From: Entophlyctis helioformis
Lineage: Eukaryota; Chytridiomycota; Chytridiomycetes; Chytridiales; Chytriomycetaceae
DNA: 45,624 bases
Direction: 5' to 3'
Assembly (NCBI GenBank): GCA_025526915.1
Contig: JAHLKH010000200.1
Span: forward strand, 1-45,624
Numbering within the stretch: the stretch's first letter is position 1; every line of letters begins with the position of its first letter. The notes under the pieces are model-generated. The model was not told the origin of the DNA and did not search any database. It saw only the letters and a list, made by a program, of their open reading frames with translations. The position numbers and the translations under genes were made by a program. This document shows positions 21,101 through 31,868 of the stretch, in pieces.

Positions 21101-22236
21101 TTGCTGCTGTCGAGCAAGCTGCTGCGTGTCATGGACACCAAGACGCTTGAAACCATTGTCCTGCCGTTTGCCCAGCCGTACCTGCGTCTCGCTCGTCCAC
21201 TGCCTGTTGCGCCTGGCTGGAAACCCGACGCTGATGACTTGGATCTGTTTGATGTCGCCCATTCGCTGCATCTCAAGATATTCGAGACGTCGGCGCGGTT
21301 CCGTGACATCGTGTGTGGTCTGGCGCCGTCCTATGTGCAAACGCTCTTGGCTGTACGTGTGCTCGGCTTGTGCGAAGGGGGATGCTAGCTGTTGTCGTGG
21401 TGGTGGTGATGCTGACGGACTGCTGTTTTGGCGGTCAGATATTCCCTGAGCTCATGGACATTGAGATGCTGCGCATCTCGTTTGGCGCGGTCATGCGTGG
21501 GTTTGGACAGACGTTCTTCACTGGGCCGGGCGAGAGTTTTGCGGCTGGCGCGCACAGCCGGTCTCGCGGCGCTGCCCTGTCTGCCTCTGAAGACACTGTC
21601 GATGACGGCAGCGAGTCGGATCGCGCTGCTGAGCTAGAGGCGCGGGCTGACAAGGTCATTGCAGACGGTGAATGCGATGGCGACAGCACGATCGGATGGC
21701 AGGGGCTTGAGGACCAGGCACAGGAGCTTGCCATGACGTGTCTTGGCAGTCTCGTGGACGCCATTGACGCTCTTGGCGAGATCAGCACGCCATCCTCTAT
21801 GCCAGCAGCCGCAAGTGACACAAACGGACCGCCTGCAGATCGCATTGGCCAGATTGTGCACGCGTCGCCGGCCATGGGCAATCTGCTGCTCCACAACCAA
21901 CTGCTGCTCGTGCTGTTCGACCAGCTCGCCACGATCCCGCTGCCGTACCTGTCGGATCTCATGGCAGAAATCACCGACCGCATGCTTGGCAACTCGGACC
22001 GCGGTCTCGAGGGTGCTGGTCTTGCGGCAACCGACTCGCCGCTGTGGGTGTCGCTGTTCGAGGTCGTGTCTGAAGACTCGCGCGTCGACTATTCTCGACG
22101 TGCTGCTATGGTGGAGTGGTACTTGGACCTGCACTCTGACGCCAAGCAGCTGATGGCGGAACGGCGTCGCGGGTTGACCTCTGTCCCGCTGCAGCAGTCT
22201 GATGCACCGCCTCCTGCCATCCGTGCCAAACTGTAG
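18116..22236 (+). CDS. PEX8: Peroxin 8 (intraperoxisomal import organiser)
   Basis: Eleven exons: 18116-18263, 18331-18626, 18692-18795, 18869-19182, 19245-19355, 19423-19852, 19917-20115, 20178-20503, 20574-20989, 21060-21352 and 21439-22236. The ten introns are 62-86 bp, phases agree throughout, and the CDS is 3435 bp (1144 aa). The donor at 20504 (GTTCGC) is atypical. The C-terminal half has the helical order I associate with fungal Pex8: HFKLVLMGFIFVFEGLFRSA, SFIHFVTAGFGLDGIESW, KSRALFFLLLSSKLLRVMD, IVLPFAQPYLRL, LFDVAHSLHLKIFE, LMDIEMLRISFGAVMRGFGQ. The protein ends in AKL, a type 1 peroxisomal targeting signal, as expected for Pex8, which connects the docking and RING complexes from the matrix side. 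At 1144 aa it is longer than typical fungal Pex8 proteins. Confidence 0.75.
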
Positions 22237-22254
22237 ACACTCTCCTGCAGGTGG

Positions 22255-22260
22255 AATAAA
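22255..22260 (+). terminator. AATAAA polyadenylation signal of PEX8
   Basis: A canonical AATAAA 19 bp after the PEX8 stop, in the 223-bp gap shared with the convergent GPCR gene. Confidence 0.65.
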
Positions 22261-22459
22261 AAGCTACATGCTGACACTGAATACAAGCGGTTCATTGAGT
22301 GGATACTCCGCTGGGTGGTGGCCCTTGCTCCGTTTTGATGCTTCCGCTCGACACGTACGGCAGCGTTGTCGCGCTCAAGTGGTTGGCGTCGGCAAGTATT
22401 GCCAATGTTTGCGGTTTGGACGTCTTCTTGTCTGAATCGGCCGATCCGAGTGCACTTTG

Positions 22460-23842
22460 TTACACGGTCGGTTCTGGGGCGGCGCCACTACGACGGCTGG
22501 TTATACTGCCGCCAACGTCGCCAACACCATTGCTGCCGCCTTTTCTGAATCCCATCAACGCAGCTGCCGACTCCTTGTACCGCCTGTCCATTACCACCTG
22601 CAGCACTGGATTCAGCAACGCATTGAATGACAGGAAGATGAAGACCCATGCTTCCGTAAGGGGCGATCCGGCCTGCCCGCGCACGGTCGACACGATGACC
22701 AGGATCAGGTATGCACCCCACGATCCAGTGAACGCGGCTACGAGCGCCATGGCACGCTTGACCAGCGCGATCTGCAGAACCAGGATGGTGTGTTGTGTGG
22801 ACGACTGCCGCCTATAGGACGCACGCCACGACAAGTTTGATGGTGTTGACGGGTGGTCGGATTCCGATTCGCTTCGCGAGGTTGGCTGGCTTTCGACTGT
22901 TGGGTTTGGGGCACCTGGCGACGCATCTGTCCGGCCGGCGATTGAGACCGTTTCTGTGTAGGTTGCGTATGGCCGCGTTGCGAGCATGAGATTCTTGTTG
23001 GTCAAGTACAGTTTGCGGATGATGAGACAGTAGAATACGCCGATAAGCGTCGGCGTCATGGACAGCACAGCAATGTTTCTGTGTCGTGTAGCCCAGCCAG
23101 AATGTGAGCCTGCCGTGTGTCGTCAAGACACGTACGTGTCGCTTGGCACGACCAACATGAACTTACAAGAGCCGCACGGTGACGGCGGCTGGATGCAGGC
23201 TGACTGCATCAAGAGCGCAATGGAACGTCGACGGCTGCTTGACGTATCCGCCGCCAGGCACGGCGAGTGGCAAGCACGCCCACATGACCGTCACCACCCA
23301 TATCCCGCCAATGAAGCCCGCGATGCGCTGACGCGACCAGTGATGGCCCTCAAAGTAGATGATGCAGAAATTGTGGAACGAAATAGCAAGCAGCGTGAGC
23401 ATCGACCCGACCGCGAATATCTGCAGCGAAATGCCCACGAGCTGGCAGATAACCCTGTTGTCGAGGAACGACGCCCGTGTGCCGAAGCCGGTGCTGATGA
23501 GCAGGAACAGCAGCAGCGAAAAACTGAGGGCAGGAGGTCGACGGTGATGGGCAGCGTTAGCACGGCTTCCACAATAAACACGCCAGAATACCCCTTGTGT
23601 GTCCTTGAAAAGCCGAACGCGGAATTCAGTAGCCCGTCCCCCCCTCTGACTCTTCTGGAGACTCACCAAAAGTCTGAGACGGTGAGCGACATGTTGAAGG
23701 CAATCTCGTTGATGGTCAGCAGCTTGGGCGTGCTGAAGATGGCCGTCATGACCGACAGGTTCGCGAGCACCGCCAGGGAATTGATGGCGATGACCGTGCC
23801 GCGCACGAGGCCCTCAACCGGCGTCAGGTCGTCGTCCGGCAT
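22460..23842 (-). CDS. Rhodopsin-class (class A-like) GPCR
   Basis: Exons on the minus strand are 23842-23667, 23523-23167 and 23078-22460 (introns 143 and 88 bp, both phase 2), 383 aa. Seven membrane segments are seen. Helix 1 includes the LAVLANLSVM Asn. Helix 2 has NMSLTVSDF, close to the class A NLxxxD motif. Helix 3 starts after ICQLVGISL and ends FHNFCIIYF, where the usual [DE]RY is absent. Helices 4-6 are GGIWVVTVMWACLPLAV, MTPTLIGVFYCLIIRKLYL and ALVAAFTGSWGAYLILVIV. Helix 7 carries SFNALLNPVLQVVMDRRY, an NPxxY-like motif with Gln for Tyr and a following basic patch as at the start of helix 8. The third cytoplasmic loop is about 70 residues, Ser/Thr-rich. Ligand unknown. It is divergent from the ABC transporter by 151 bp. 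Confidence 0.8.
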
Positions 23843-23993
23843 GTGGGCTGGTAGCTTGGCTATCCCGTGCTGTTGTTTGAATATCGGGAAATCAAGTGAC
23901 GCAAGCCGGCTTTCGAATATCGGAAATGTTAGACAGGCGAGTTTTCATCGACATCTTTCATCGTCGCTTTTAAGCCAGTGGCGAGCAGAGAAC
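23843..23993. promoter_or_regulatory. Bidirectional promoter with a direct repeat
   Basis: This 151-bp segment serves both the GPCR (-) and the ABC transporter (+). It holds a direct repeat, TTTGAATATCGGGAAATC at 23876-23893 and TTTCGAATATCGGAAATG at 23911-23928, sharing GAATATCGG-AAAT, a candidate factor-binding site. Confidence 0.5.
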
Positions 23994-26900
23994 ATGCACA
24001 GCCCCGAGAGCGACGACGACAGCGGCCACGCAGGCGTTGCGGCTGCCGGCAATAGCCACGCCAGCAACCGCGCCAGCAACGGCAGCTACCGCATGCTGCC
24101 GCTCGGCCTCGTGCCGCCGTCGCTTGCTGCATCGCAGTCTGCGTCGTACACTTCGGTCGAGACGCTGCAGCCGACTGCTCCTCCCGACGCCGCCAGCCCA
24201 AGCACTCAGCGGCCGTCTGTCGCCTTTGATGCTGCGCCTGCACCGACGACGACCAACACCAACACCACCAACAACGCCGGGACTGGCGGCGAGCTGCCCG
24301 ACAGTCAGCCACTGCCTCAACGTGCACGCAACGGCAGCATCGCCAGTGTCGCCCAGCTGCGTGCAATCAACAGTCTCGGGCCGATCCGCCGCTCGCTTCT
24401 GTCGTTTGTGACGTTCAGCTGGCTCGGGCCGCTCATGTCCCGCGGTGCACGGCAGCCGCTGTCTGAATACGTATGTTGTGCTTGCCATCTGTATGCTGTG
24501 TGTGTCTGTGTGTGTCGGCCACCACATCTCGGCAGCACAGCCTGCTTATCGATCAATGGCTGGCTGACTGGCTGAGGATGCACGCACAGGATCTGCCCAA
24601 GCTGGACGACAGCGACAAGGCGGCAGCCAAGGCCCGTGCGCTGGACAGCTTCCATGCCCGCATGCATGCGTTTGTCAACGACAGGCGCCGGCTCGGTGTT
24701 GCCGACGGCAATGCGTCCGAAGACGAGGGCGAGGCCGCTGCCTCGGGTGTGCGGTCCATTCCACGGCCGAGTCTGCTCGGCGCGCTGCTCAAGGCGTTCT
24801 GGAAGCCATTGTAAGGCGGCATGGAGTCTCGAGTGTGCTAGGTGTGGAGACCGATACTGACGGCACGGTGGACAGCACAATCAATCTGCTGCTGAGAGCT
24901 CTGCAGGTCACGCTGTTCTTTCTTATCCCGTTCATGGTGCCGCAGGTACGGCGATGGCGTGCCCGTGTCTGGCTGATGTGCACAGATCTGACTCGCTCGT
25001 GGACACGCAGGTGCTGTATTTCCTCAAGCATGCAAAGGACAGCGCCAAGGACGGCGCTGCCAAAGGGCATTTGAGTGACAGCTCGCAGTCTGGCGCGCCG
25101 CTCAACGGCACAGTCGAGCACCATCTCTTCCGCCGCGCGGGTGGCGGCTTTGTGGGCGACATCAAGCCGGTTGTGAACAATGGCTATGTGCTCGCGACGA
25201 TGCTGCTCGGTCTGCAGCTCATGCGCACGCTGTCCATGTACGCCAACTCGGCCGTCGTCCTCGACCTCAAACTGTCAATCAAAGCGGCTGTCGCCGACGC
25301 CGTGTACGCCAAGTCGCTCCGTCTTTCGTCGCGGTCGCGCCAGACATTCTCGACGGGCATGATCAACTCGCTCATTTCCCACGACGTGGATGCTGTCGTC
25401 ACGTTCCTTAGTACGCTCAACGAGCTATGGGCAGCACCGCTCGAGATTGCGCTCGGCCTGTACTACTTTTACCAGCTGCTGGGCGACGCCATGTGGATTG
25501 CCGCCATGTCGCTGCTGTTCTTTGGGCTGGTGCAGTTCTGGCTCATGCCGCGCGCTGCCAAGAGCAAGGCGCAGTACATGACGTCCAAGGATGACCGCAT
25601 CAGGAAACTCCGCGAGTACCTCTATGGTGAGTGGACTGCGCCGCTGCTTCGTTGCCTGTCCGTCGGTGACGTATTGACACGTTCCATCCAATGGCTGACT
25701 TCACACACAGGCAACAAGATGATCAAGTACGAGGCTCTCGAGGAAGTCTTTTACGAGGAGATTGCCAAGATCCGCGAGAAGCAGCTGCACTACCTCCTCT
25801 CGACCGACATCCTCATTGGCTTCGTGTACCTCTGCGCCGTTTTCCAGCAATCCATGTCTCTTGTCCTCGCGTTCATCTACTACGCCTCGTCAGGCGGCCT
25901 GATGGAAGCCGAGATCATCTTTACCGCCCTGACCATCTTTGTGTTTATTGGACACCCGCTCGGCCATATCCCGACGCTCATCTACTACACAACCGAGAGC
26001 TCGACGTCGTACAAGCGCATCGACGTGTTCCTGGCTGCCCCGGAGGCGGTTGTTAGTGCCAAGCCCGTTGTCTTCAAGGCGGGCACGAGTCCTGGTCAAC
26101 GCGGGCTCGCCACCGCAATGGCCGCCGAGACAGATGTCAAGACAGCTGCCTTGTTTGCCTCGCGCGACACCGTCATTGACACCAAGACGGCAGCGCTGCC
26201 AACGGCCAGCATGACCCAGACCAAGGACCTTGCCGTCAAGCTGTTCCATGCGTCGTTTACATGGGAACGCCTGCGTGCACCGACACGCTTCAATATCAAG
26301 AAAGCCAAGCGCAGGCTTGTGAGGCTGCAGCGCGGCCAGTCGACACGGTTTGGCCTCAACCAGCCATTCTCCTTTTCGAACCTCTGTCTCGAGATACCGC
26401 GTGGCAGCCGCGTCGCCATTGTCGGGCCAGTTGCGTCGGGCAAGTCGTCGCTCGTTGCCGCCATTGTGGGCGATATGCGCAAAACAGCCGGCCAGGCCAT
26501 CGTGTACGGTTCGGTCTCGTACTCGGGCCAGGAGGCATGGATCATGTCGGGCACCATCCGAGACAACATCACCATGGGACTCAAGGACCGACGACAGCGG
26601 CTGCGTGAGGCGATCCAAGCCACTGCGCTGGAGCCCGACCTTGCGAGACTGCCACACGGAGTCCAGACGCACATTGGCGAAAAAGGCGTCAACCTCTCGG
26701 GCGGACAGAAGGCTCGCATCGCGATCGCGCGTGCCATTGCCAGCGATGCAGACATCCACGTGTTTGACGACCCTCTGTCGCACCTGGACGCACACACGGG
26801 GATGCGCGTGTTTGAAGACGCCATCTGCGGTGCGCTCAAGGACAAGACGGTCATTGTGTCCACGCATCGGCTGTTCCTCCTACCGTCGTTTGACCTTGTT

Positions 26901-29423
26901 GTTGTGGTTGAGGACGGCAAGATTGTCGAGACGGGTGCATACGAGACACTGGTTGCAAACGAGGACTCGAAGCTGTCGCAGTTGATGCAGGACTACCACT
27001 ATGATGAGGAGCGGCGGGCTTCGGGCTCTGACACGGACACGGACTCGGACACGGACACGGACTCGGACTCGGACTCGGACGTCTCGGGGTCTGCCTCTGA
27101 CACGGATTCGGTCATTGCTGCTGACGGCCGCGATGCGGATTTCTTGGCGGCCGGTCCATCGATTGTCGCCAAGATGACGCGTGTTGAAAAGACCATGGCA
27201 CGGCGGCACAAGACTGTTGTTGGACTCGGGCAAGATGCAGGTGCCAATGCAGGCGCCGGTGAGCTTGTGGCTCGACCAACAGCACGCAGACTGAGGCATG
27301 ATAAATCCAGGCGGCATCTCAGCCGCCGTGCCACGACTGCGGATACAGCGTTTGTTGACTCATTTGCTGAGGAGGACCGTCGCACGGTGTGTGCTGCTGA
27401 CTAGGCGATATGCGGATGCGGATGCGGATGCTGACTCGGTGACACGTACAGGGACTGGTCAAGGGACAGACGATAACCAAGTACTTTAGGCTGTTTGGTC
27501 TCGGCCTGGTGTGGATGGCTGTTGCCTCGTTTCTCCTTGGCACGGGCATTGAGGTGTTCACCGAGATTCTGCTATCGATCTGGTCGTCGAAAGACAATGG
27601 CTGGAACTGGTCCAATGCCAGCTTCCTCCGCCTGTACAGTGGCCTCTCGTTTGGCTACTCTTTGCTGTTCTGTGAGTTGCGCACGCTGAATGTGCGCACG
27701 TGTGTGCACTGGCAACTTGACCACTGACGCATGAGTGTGATGCCAGTGGTGCTCACTGGTCTGATTCTGTGGGGATCGCACCACGCGGCCTCCAAGACCC
27801 ATGCCAACGCACTCAAGGGCATCATGAGCGCGCCACTCAGCTTTGTTGAGTCCCAGCCGATCGGCCGCATCCTCAACCGCATGTCCTTTGACGTCACGCT
27901 CACCGACTCGGAGCTCCCGCACTTGCTCATCTCGACCTTGAGCGTGTTTGCCTCGCTCTTTATTGCAATTGTCGTCATCATCTACGCCACGCCGTACATT
28001 CTCATTCTTCTCGCCCTCATCGCCACCGTGTCGTTCCTGTCGTACCAATACTTTCAAAAGACGCATCGCGAGCTCAAGCGTCTGCACTCCATCATGCGCT
28101 CGCCCATCATCTCGCACGTGTCCGAGTCGCTCAACGGAATCACCACCATCCAGGCGTATGACCTCTCGGACAAGTTCATTGCCATGTACCATGACAAGAT
28201 GGACGAGGCCAACCTGTCGCTTCTGCTGTTCCAGAGCACGCAGTTTTGGCTCGGACTGAGGCTCGAGGTGTTTGCATCGACGGTCACGTTTGTGCTCGTT
28301 GTGCTCGCCACGCGCGGGTGGCTTGATGGCTCCAAGATTGCTCTGGCGCTGTCAAGTGCCATCACGTCCAGCGAATACCTCAACTACTTTGTGCTCAAGA
28401 TGGCTGCTCTCGAGAGTGCTGTAAGTGGCCGTCCATCGCTTGTGCCTGCAGGTGCAGCAGCTGGCGACCACAGGACTCACTGGACTCTGCTGTGTTGCAT
28501 ACCGTGCAGTTTGATTCGGTCGAGCGGCTTGACTTTTATGCACAGGATCTGCCGAGAGAAGCACCGCGCCATCAACCATCTGACCCGTCCAGTGCACTGG
28601 ATGTCTGGCCAACGCGCGGTGCCATCACCATCACCAACCTCTGCATCTCGTACGAAGGCCGCCCAATAGTCATCCGCGATCTGTCCCTCTCCATCCTCCC
28701 CGCGGAAAAGGTTGGCATTGTCGGCCGGTCTGGGTCGGGCAAGTCCACTCTTGTATCTGCACTCTTCCGGCTGGTCGAGCCTGCGGCCGGCTCCATTGTG
28801 ATTGATGCCGCGACATTTCGCAGCTGGGTCTCAAGACACTGCGCACGGGTCTCCACATCATCCCACAAGACCCGATGCTGTTCCAGGGCACGATCCGGTC
28901 CAACCTCGACATGGTCGCCGACAAGCCGTTTACAGATGCCGAGTTGTGGCAGGCGCTTGACATTGTCGGCATCAAGGATCTGATTGCGAGCAAGCGCAAC
29001 CAGCTCGAGACCCCCATTTCCGAGAATGGCACCAACATGTCTATGGGCCAGCGGCAGCTGATGTGTCTGGCGCGTGCGGTGCTTGCCCGTGCACGTGTGC
29101 TGGTCATGGACGAGGCGACTGCGCTGCTTGATCCCGAGACGGACCGACGCATCCAGCACCTGATGCAGACAGTGTTCAAGCACACGACTGTGCTCAGCAT
29201 CGCCCATCGCCTCGTGTCCATTGCTGCGTTTGACCGCGTGCTGGTCATGGACGCTGGCAACGTCGTTGAGTTTGATGTGCCGCATGTGCTGCTGTCGCGG
29301 CCGGGATCTGCGTTTGGAGAGCTGGTTGATGCTATGGGTCCTGTCATGGCTGAGCGTGTGCGCAATCTGGCCGAGGCTCGCTACAACGACATGGCTGCCA
29401 GATCCAATCTGCCGACTGTCTAG
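23994..29423 (+). CDS. Full-size ABCC (MRP-type) ABC transporter, frame broken once in NBD2
   Basis: Exons: 23994-24470, 24590-24810, 24876-24945, 25011-25626, 25711-27386, 27452-27671, 27747-28420 and 28510-29423, about 1622 aa. A ~130-residue Ser/Thr/Asn-rich N-terminus precedes MSD1-NBD1-MSD2-NBD2; there is no TMD0. NBD1: Walker A GPVASGKSS (~residue 700), signature LSGGQKARIAIARAI, Walker B IHVFDDPLSHLD (Asp for the catalytic Glu, as in ABCC NBD1), STHRL. NBD2: GRSGSGKST (~1388), IIPQDPMLFQ, MSMGQRQLMCLARAV, VLVMDEATALLD, SIAHRL. The linker has a DTDSDTDTDSDSDSD tract. Near 28807 one base is missing: frames on either side fit ABCC only if an extra G is assumed (I-D-G-R-D-I-S-Q), giving 4869 bp. 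Expected role: ATP-driven export of organic anions or conjugates. The 84-bp intron 25627-25710 is open in frame. Confidence 0.85.
27020..27091 (+). repeat. Asp/Thr/Ser-coding minisatellite in the ABC linker
   Basis: Alternating GACACG and GACTCG hexamers encode a run of Asp-Thr and Asp-Ser dipeptides between NBD1 and MSD2. This acidic tract lies where ABCC proteins carry the regulatory linker, and its Ser/Thr-acid pattern fits casein kinase 2 sites (inference). Confidence 0.7.
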
Positions 29424-29767
29424 CTGGTCTTGTTTGATGAATACATTGTGTGATCCTTTGGTTGACTTGCGGGTCACGTTCAACTGCTGCGTGTGGTCTG
29501 GCCATCGCATCGCGTCGTCGTGGCACGCGTCGAGCATCACGCTTTGCCGCCAACCAACCGACCGACCAACTGACTGAGCAGCACAGCGACATGCCCAGCA
29601 AGCGACGCAAAGTCCAGAGACCGCCTGCTGCCACCACCACCACCACCACCAGCTGCAAGTCTACCCGCCTCGGCTTTTGAGACAGTCGTGCGGGCTGCCT
29701 GCTGCCACTGCCGACACGCCGTCAGACTGCGACTGCTGCTGCGTCACCAACAGCCAGCCAGTGTCTG
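29424..29767. other. Spacer between the ABC and ankyrin genes
   Basis: A short frame starts at ATG 29591 (MPSKRRKVQRPP, basic) and is closed by TGA at 29678-29680, in the same phase as the ankyrin gene that follows. Given the indels in this window, it could be the true N-terminus of that gene, but this cannot be shown. Confidence 0.35.
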
Positions 29768-31407
29768 ATGCGCGCTGCTGTCCTCTGCCATTGCCGCATA
29801 CCAGACCGTCCTGCCGCCTCGCTCCTGCACGACTCGCTGGCTGTCTCGACCGTCCCAACACAACTCGCTACCCCTCCTCAGCCATCTGGTGCCGTCGTCG
29901 TCGCTGCTCCACCTCGCGAGCTGCTGCCTGGCCACAGCTGGTGGGACTGGATGCCGCCCACCGTCCGTCGCCGTCTGCTTGTTCTCGTCGGCATCGACCC
30001 AGACGCAAGCCAATGGGGCACGCTGCCATACGAGATCCAGCTCATGATCCTCAAGGCAGCCGGCCCTCTCACGCTCTTCCTCAACGGTCTGCTCGGCGAC
30101 AAGAGCAGCCTGGACGATGCGACCGTCGAAGCCCTGTGGACTGATGTCATCGCCCAAGACTGGCAAGGCGACCTGGATCTGCTGCCCGATGTCGCACTCT
30201 ACGCTGACGAGGTTGATCGAAGTGATCGTCGCCCTTCTGTCGGCATGCGGTCGCTGCCTGTCTCTCGGTCCATGTACGGCCGTCTCTGTACTCGCTTTCC
30301 AGAGCAAGCCAGCGCAGACGACCGCGACCAGGCTGCTCCTCGCAACCACTACGAGACCCAAGACATCAGCCCGTCTGATATCTTCAAATGTGCTCGCCTC
30401 CAACACATCCCCATGCGCAACTGCTGGTTCGATCTGGTCGACTTCTTGTACCCAATCAATCTTGGATGGAAGGCGATCAGGTTTGGTTTCGCAGAGTTCC
30501 TCAAGCACCTTGTCGCCCACCACGGCGTGATCTCGACAAGTTCCAGAGTTTTGATGGATGGATGGTCATGGATCTGGCCGCTTGGCTTGGTCACCTCGAC
30601 ATTCTCAAGATGCTGCACGATGCAGGTAACACGTGGTGCTCGTATCGTGCCATGAACTTGGCGGCAGTTCGAGGCTTTCTGGATGTTGTGCAGTTTCTGC
30701 ATGCCAACCGCACGGAAGGATGCACAACAGGTGCAATGGATGATGCAGCGATGAATGGCCACTTTGACATTATGCAGTTTCTGCATGCCAACCGCACCGA
30801 GGGATGCACAGCAAGGGCGATGGATTATGCAGAAACTTATGGCCGCTTTCACATTCTGGAGTGGCTGCATGCAAACCGCACCGAGGGATGCACAGCAAGG
30901 GCGATGGATTATGCGGCTACTTTCGGCCATCTCGACATTGTGCAGTGGCTGCATGCCAACCGCACAGAAGGATGCACAACAAAGGCGATGGATCGTGCAG
31001 CCAGGAATGGACTTTTGCACGTTGTGGAGTGGCTGCATGCCAACCGGGCGGAGGGATGTACAACAAAGGCGATGGATCGTGCAGCCGGTAATGGACTTTT
31101 GCACGTTGTGGAGTGGCTGCATGCCAACCGCACGGAAGGATGCTCTTCAAACGCCATTGATGATGCAGTCGGCAATGGGCATATGGATGTGGTGCACTTC
31201 CTGGTCGCGTGTGGTTGCCCATTCACGTTCAAGACACTCCGTGGAGCCAAGGATGACGCCGTTGTTGACTTTTTGCTGGACAATGTGCCCCTTGCGCGTC
31301 TGTTGAAGCTGCTTCGAAAGGCCAGACGCAAAGGTGGATGTCCCATTCTTGCTGCACGTCTTTGGCTTGTTGTTTGCAGGAGGAGGGCGTCAGCTGCTGG
31401 CCAATAA
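29768..31407 (+). CDS. F-box-like/ankyrin-repeat protein 2 (frame broken once)
   Basis: The N-terminal domain is LPYEIQLMILKAAGPLTLFL, GLLGDKSSLDDATVEALWTD, DWQGDLDLLPDVAL and SRSMYGRLCTRF, then HIPMRNCWFDLVDFLYP and FLKHLVAHHGV. At about 30530-30532 the frame changes by one base (GTGAT|CTCGAC). One extra C gives VILDKFQSFDGWMVMDLAAW and leads into MDLAAWLGHLDILKMLHDAG. After this come about seven 28-residue repeats of the form HANRTEGCTTKAMDRAA..GHLDVVxWL. Two neighbouring repeats (30967-31140) are nearly identical in DNA, evidence of recent duplication. With the base restored the CDS is 1641 bp, 546 aa. The repeats belong to the short ankyrin-type class with GCT..AMD..A signature. The molecular function is unknown. 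Confidence 0.7.
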
Positions 31408-31408
31408 A
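31403..31408 (+). terminator. AATAAA overlapping the ankyrin-gene stop
   Basis: The sequence CCAATAAAGTGG places the TAA stop (31405-31407) inside a polyadenylation hexamer. Confidence 0.5.
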
Positions 31409-31868
31409 GTGGCGTTGTTCAAGTGCAAGGCGTTGCCAGGCAGTTGCAGGATAGATGGAGCCTTGAGAAGGGCAGACTGACAGGGCATTGCATGCGAGAT
31501 GAGCATGAGGAGAGAGCATGGCGTCTGAAAGACAGTTGAGACAAGCAAAACAGAAGCGACCAAAAGAGAAGGCGAATGTCAAGACAGGGGTTGTTGAATT
31601 TGAGTGAAGGTCATATTGATAACCCTGTCTCTTCGGCCCTTGATATGCAGAGTGTCCCAGAGATGGCTTTGAAGGGCGAGTCTTGACAGCAGCCACTGGT
31701 TGTGGGATGAATGTGATGGATGCATGGCATGACTTGCATGACGTGGATGATGGCCGTGGCAAGGATCGCGTTGCTGGTCGCGTTTGTCGCTCGCAGCACA
31801 CTGACGATCAAACAGGCAACCAAGCCTCCCAAGTATGGACATTGGAGCTCAAACACAAGTCAAGCCAT
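31408..31868. other. Convergent intergenic spacer, nothing identified
   Basis: This 461-bp spacer lies between the stops of two convergent ankyrin-family genes. Frames here have no recognisable similarity to either neighbour. Confidence 0.5.

Noticed and set aside
25627..25710. Continuous reading through the 84-bp segment in the ABC transporter
   Set aside because: It is open in frame but has GTGAGT/CACACAG borders, and its removal restores the contiguous MSD1 sequence (YLYGNKMIKYEAL).
28421..28509. Coding extension after MSD2 in the ABC gene
   Set aside because: GTAAGT and an acceptor at 28509 give LESAFDSVERLDFY, the expected ABCC linker; read-through does not.
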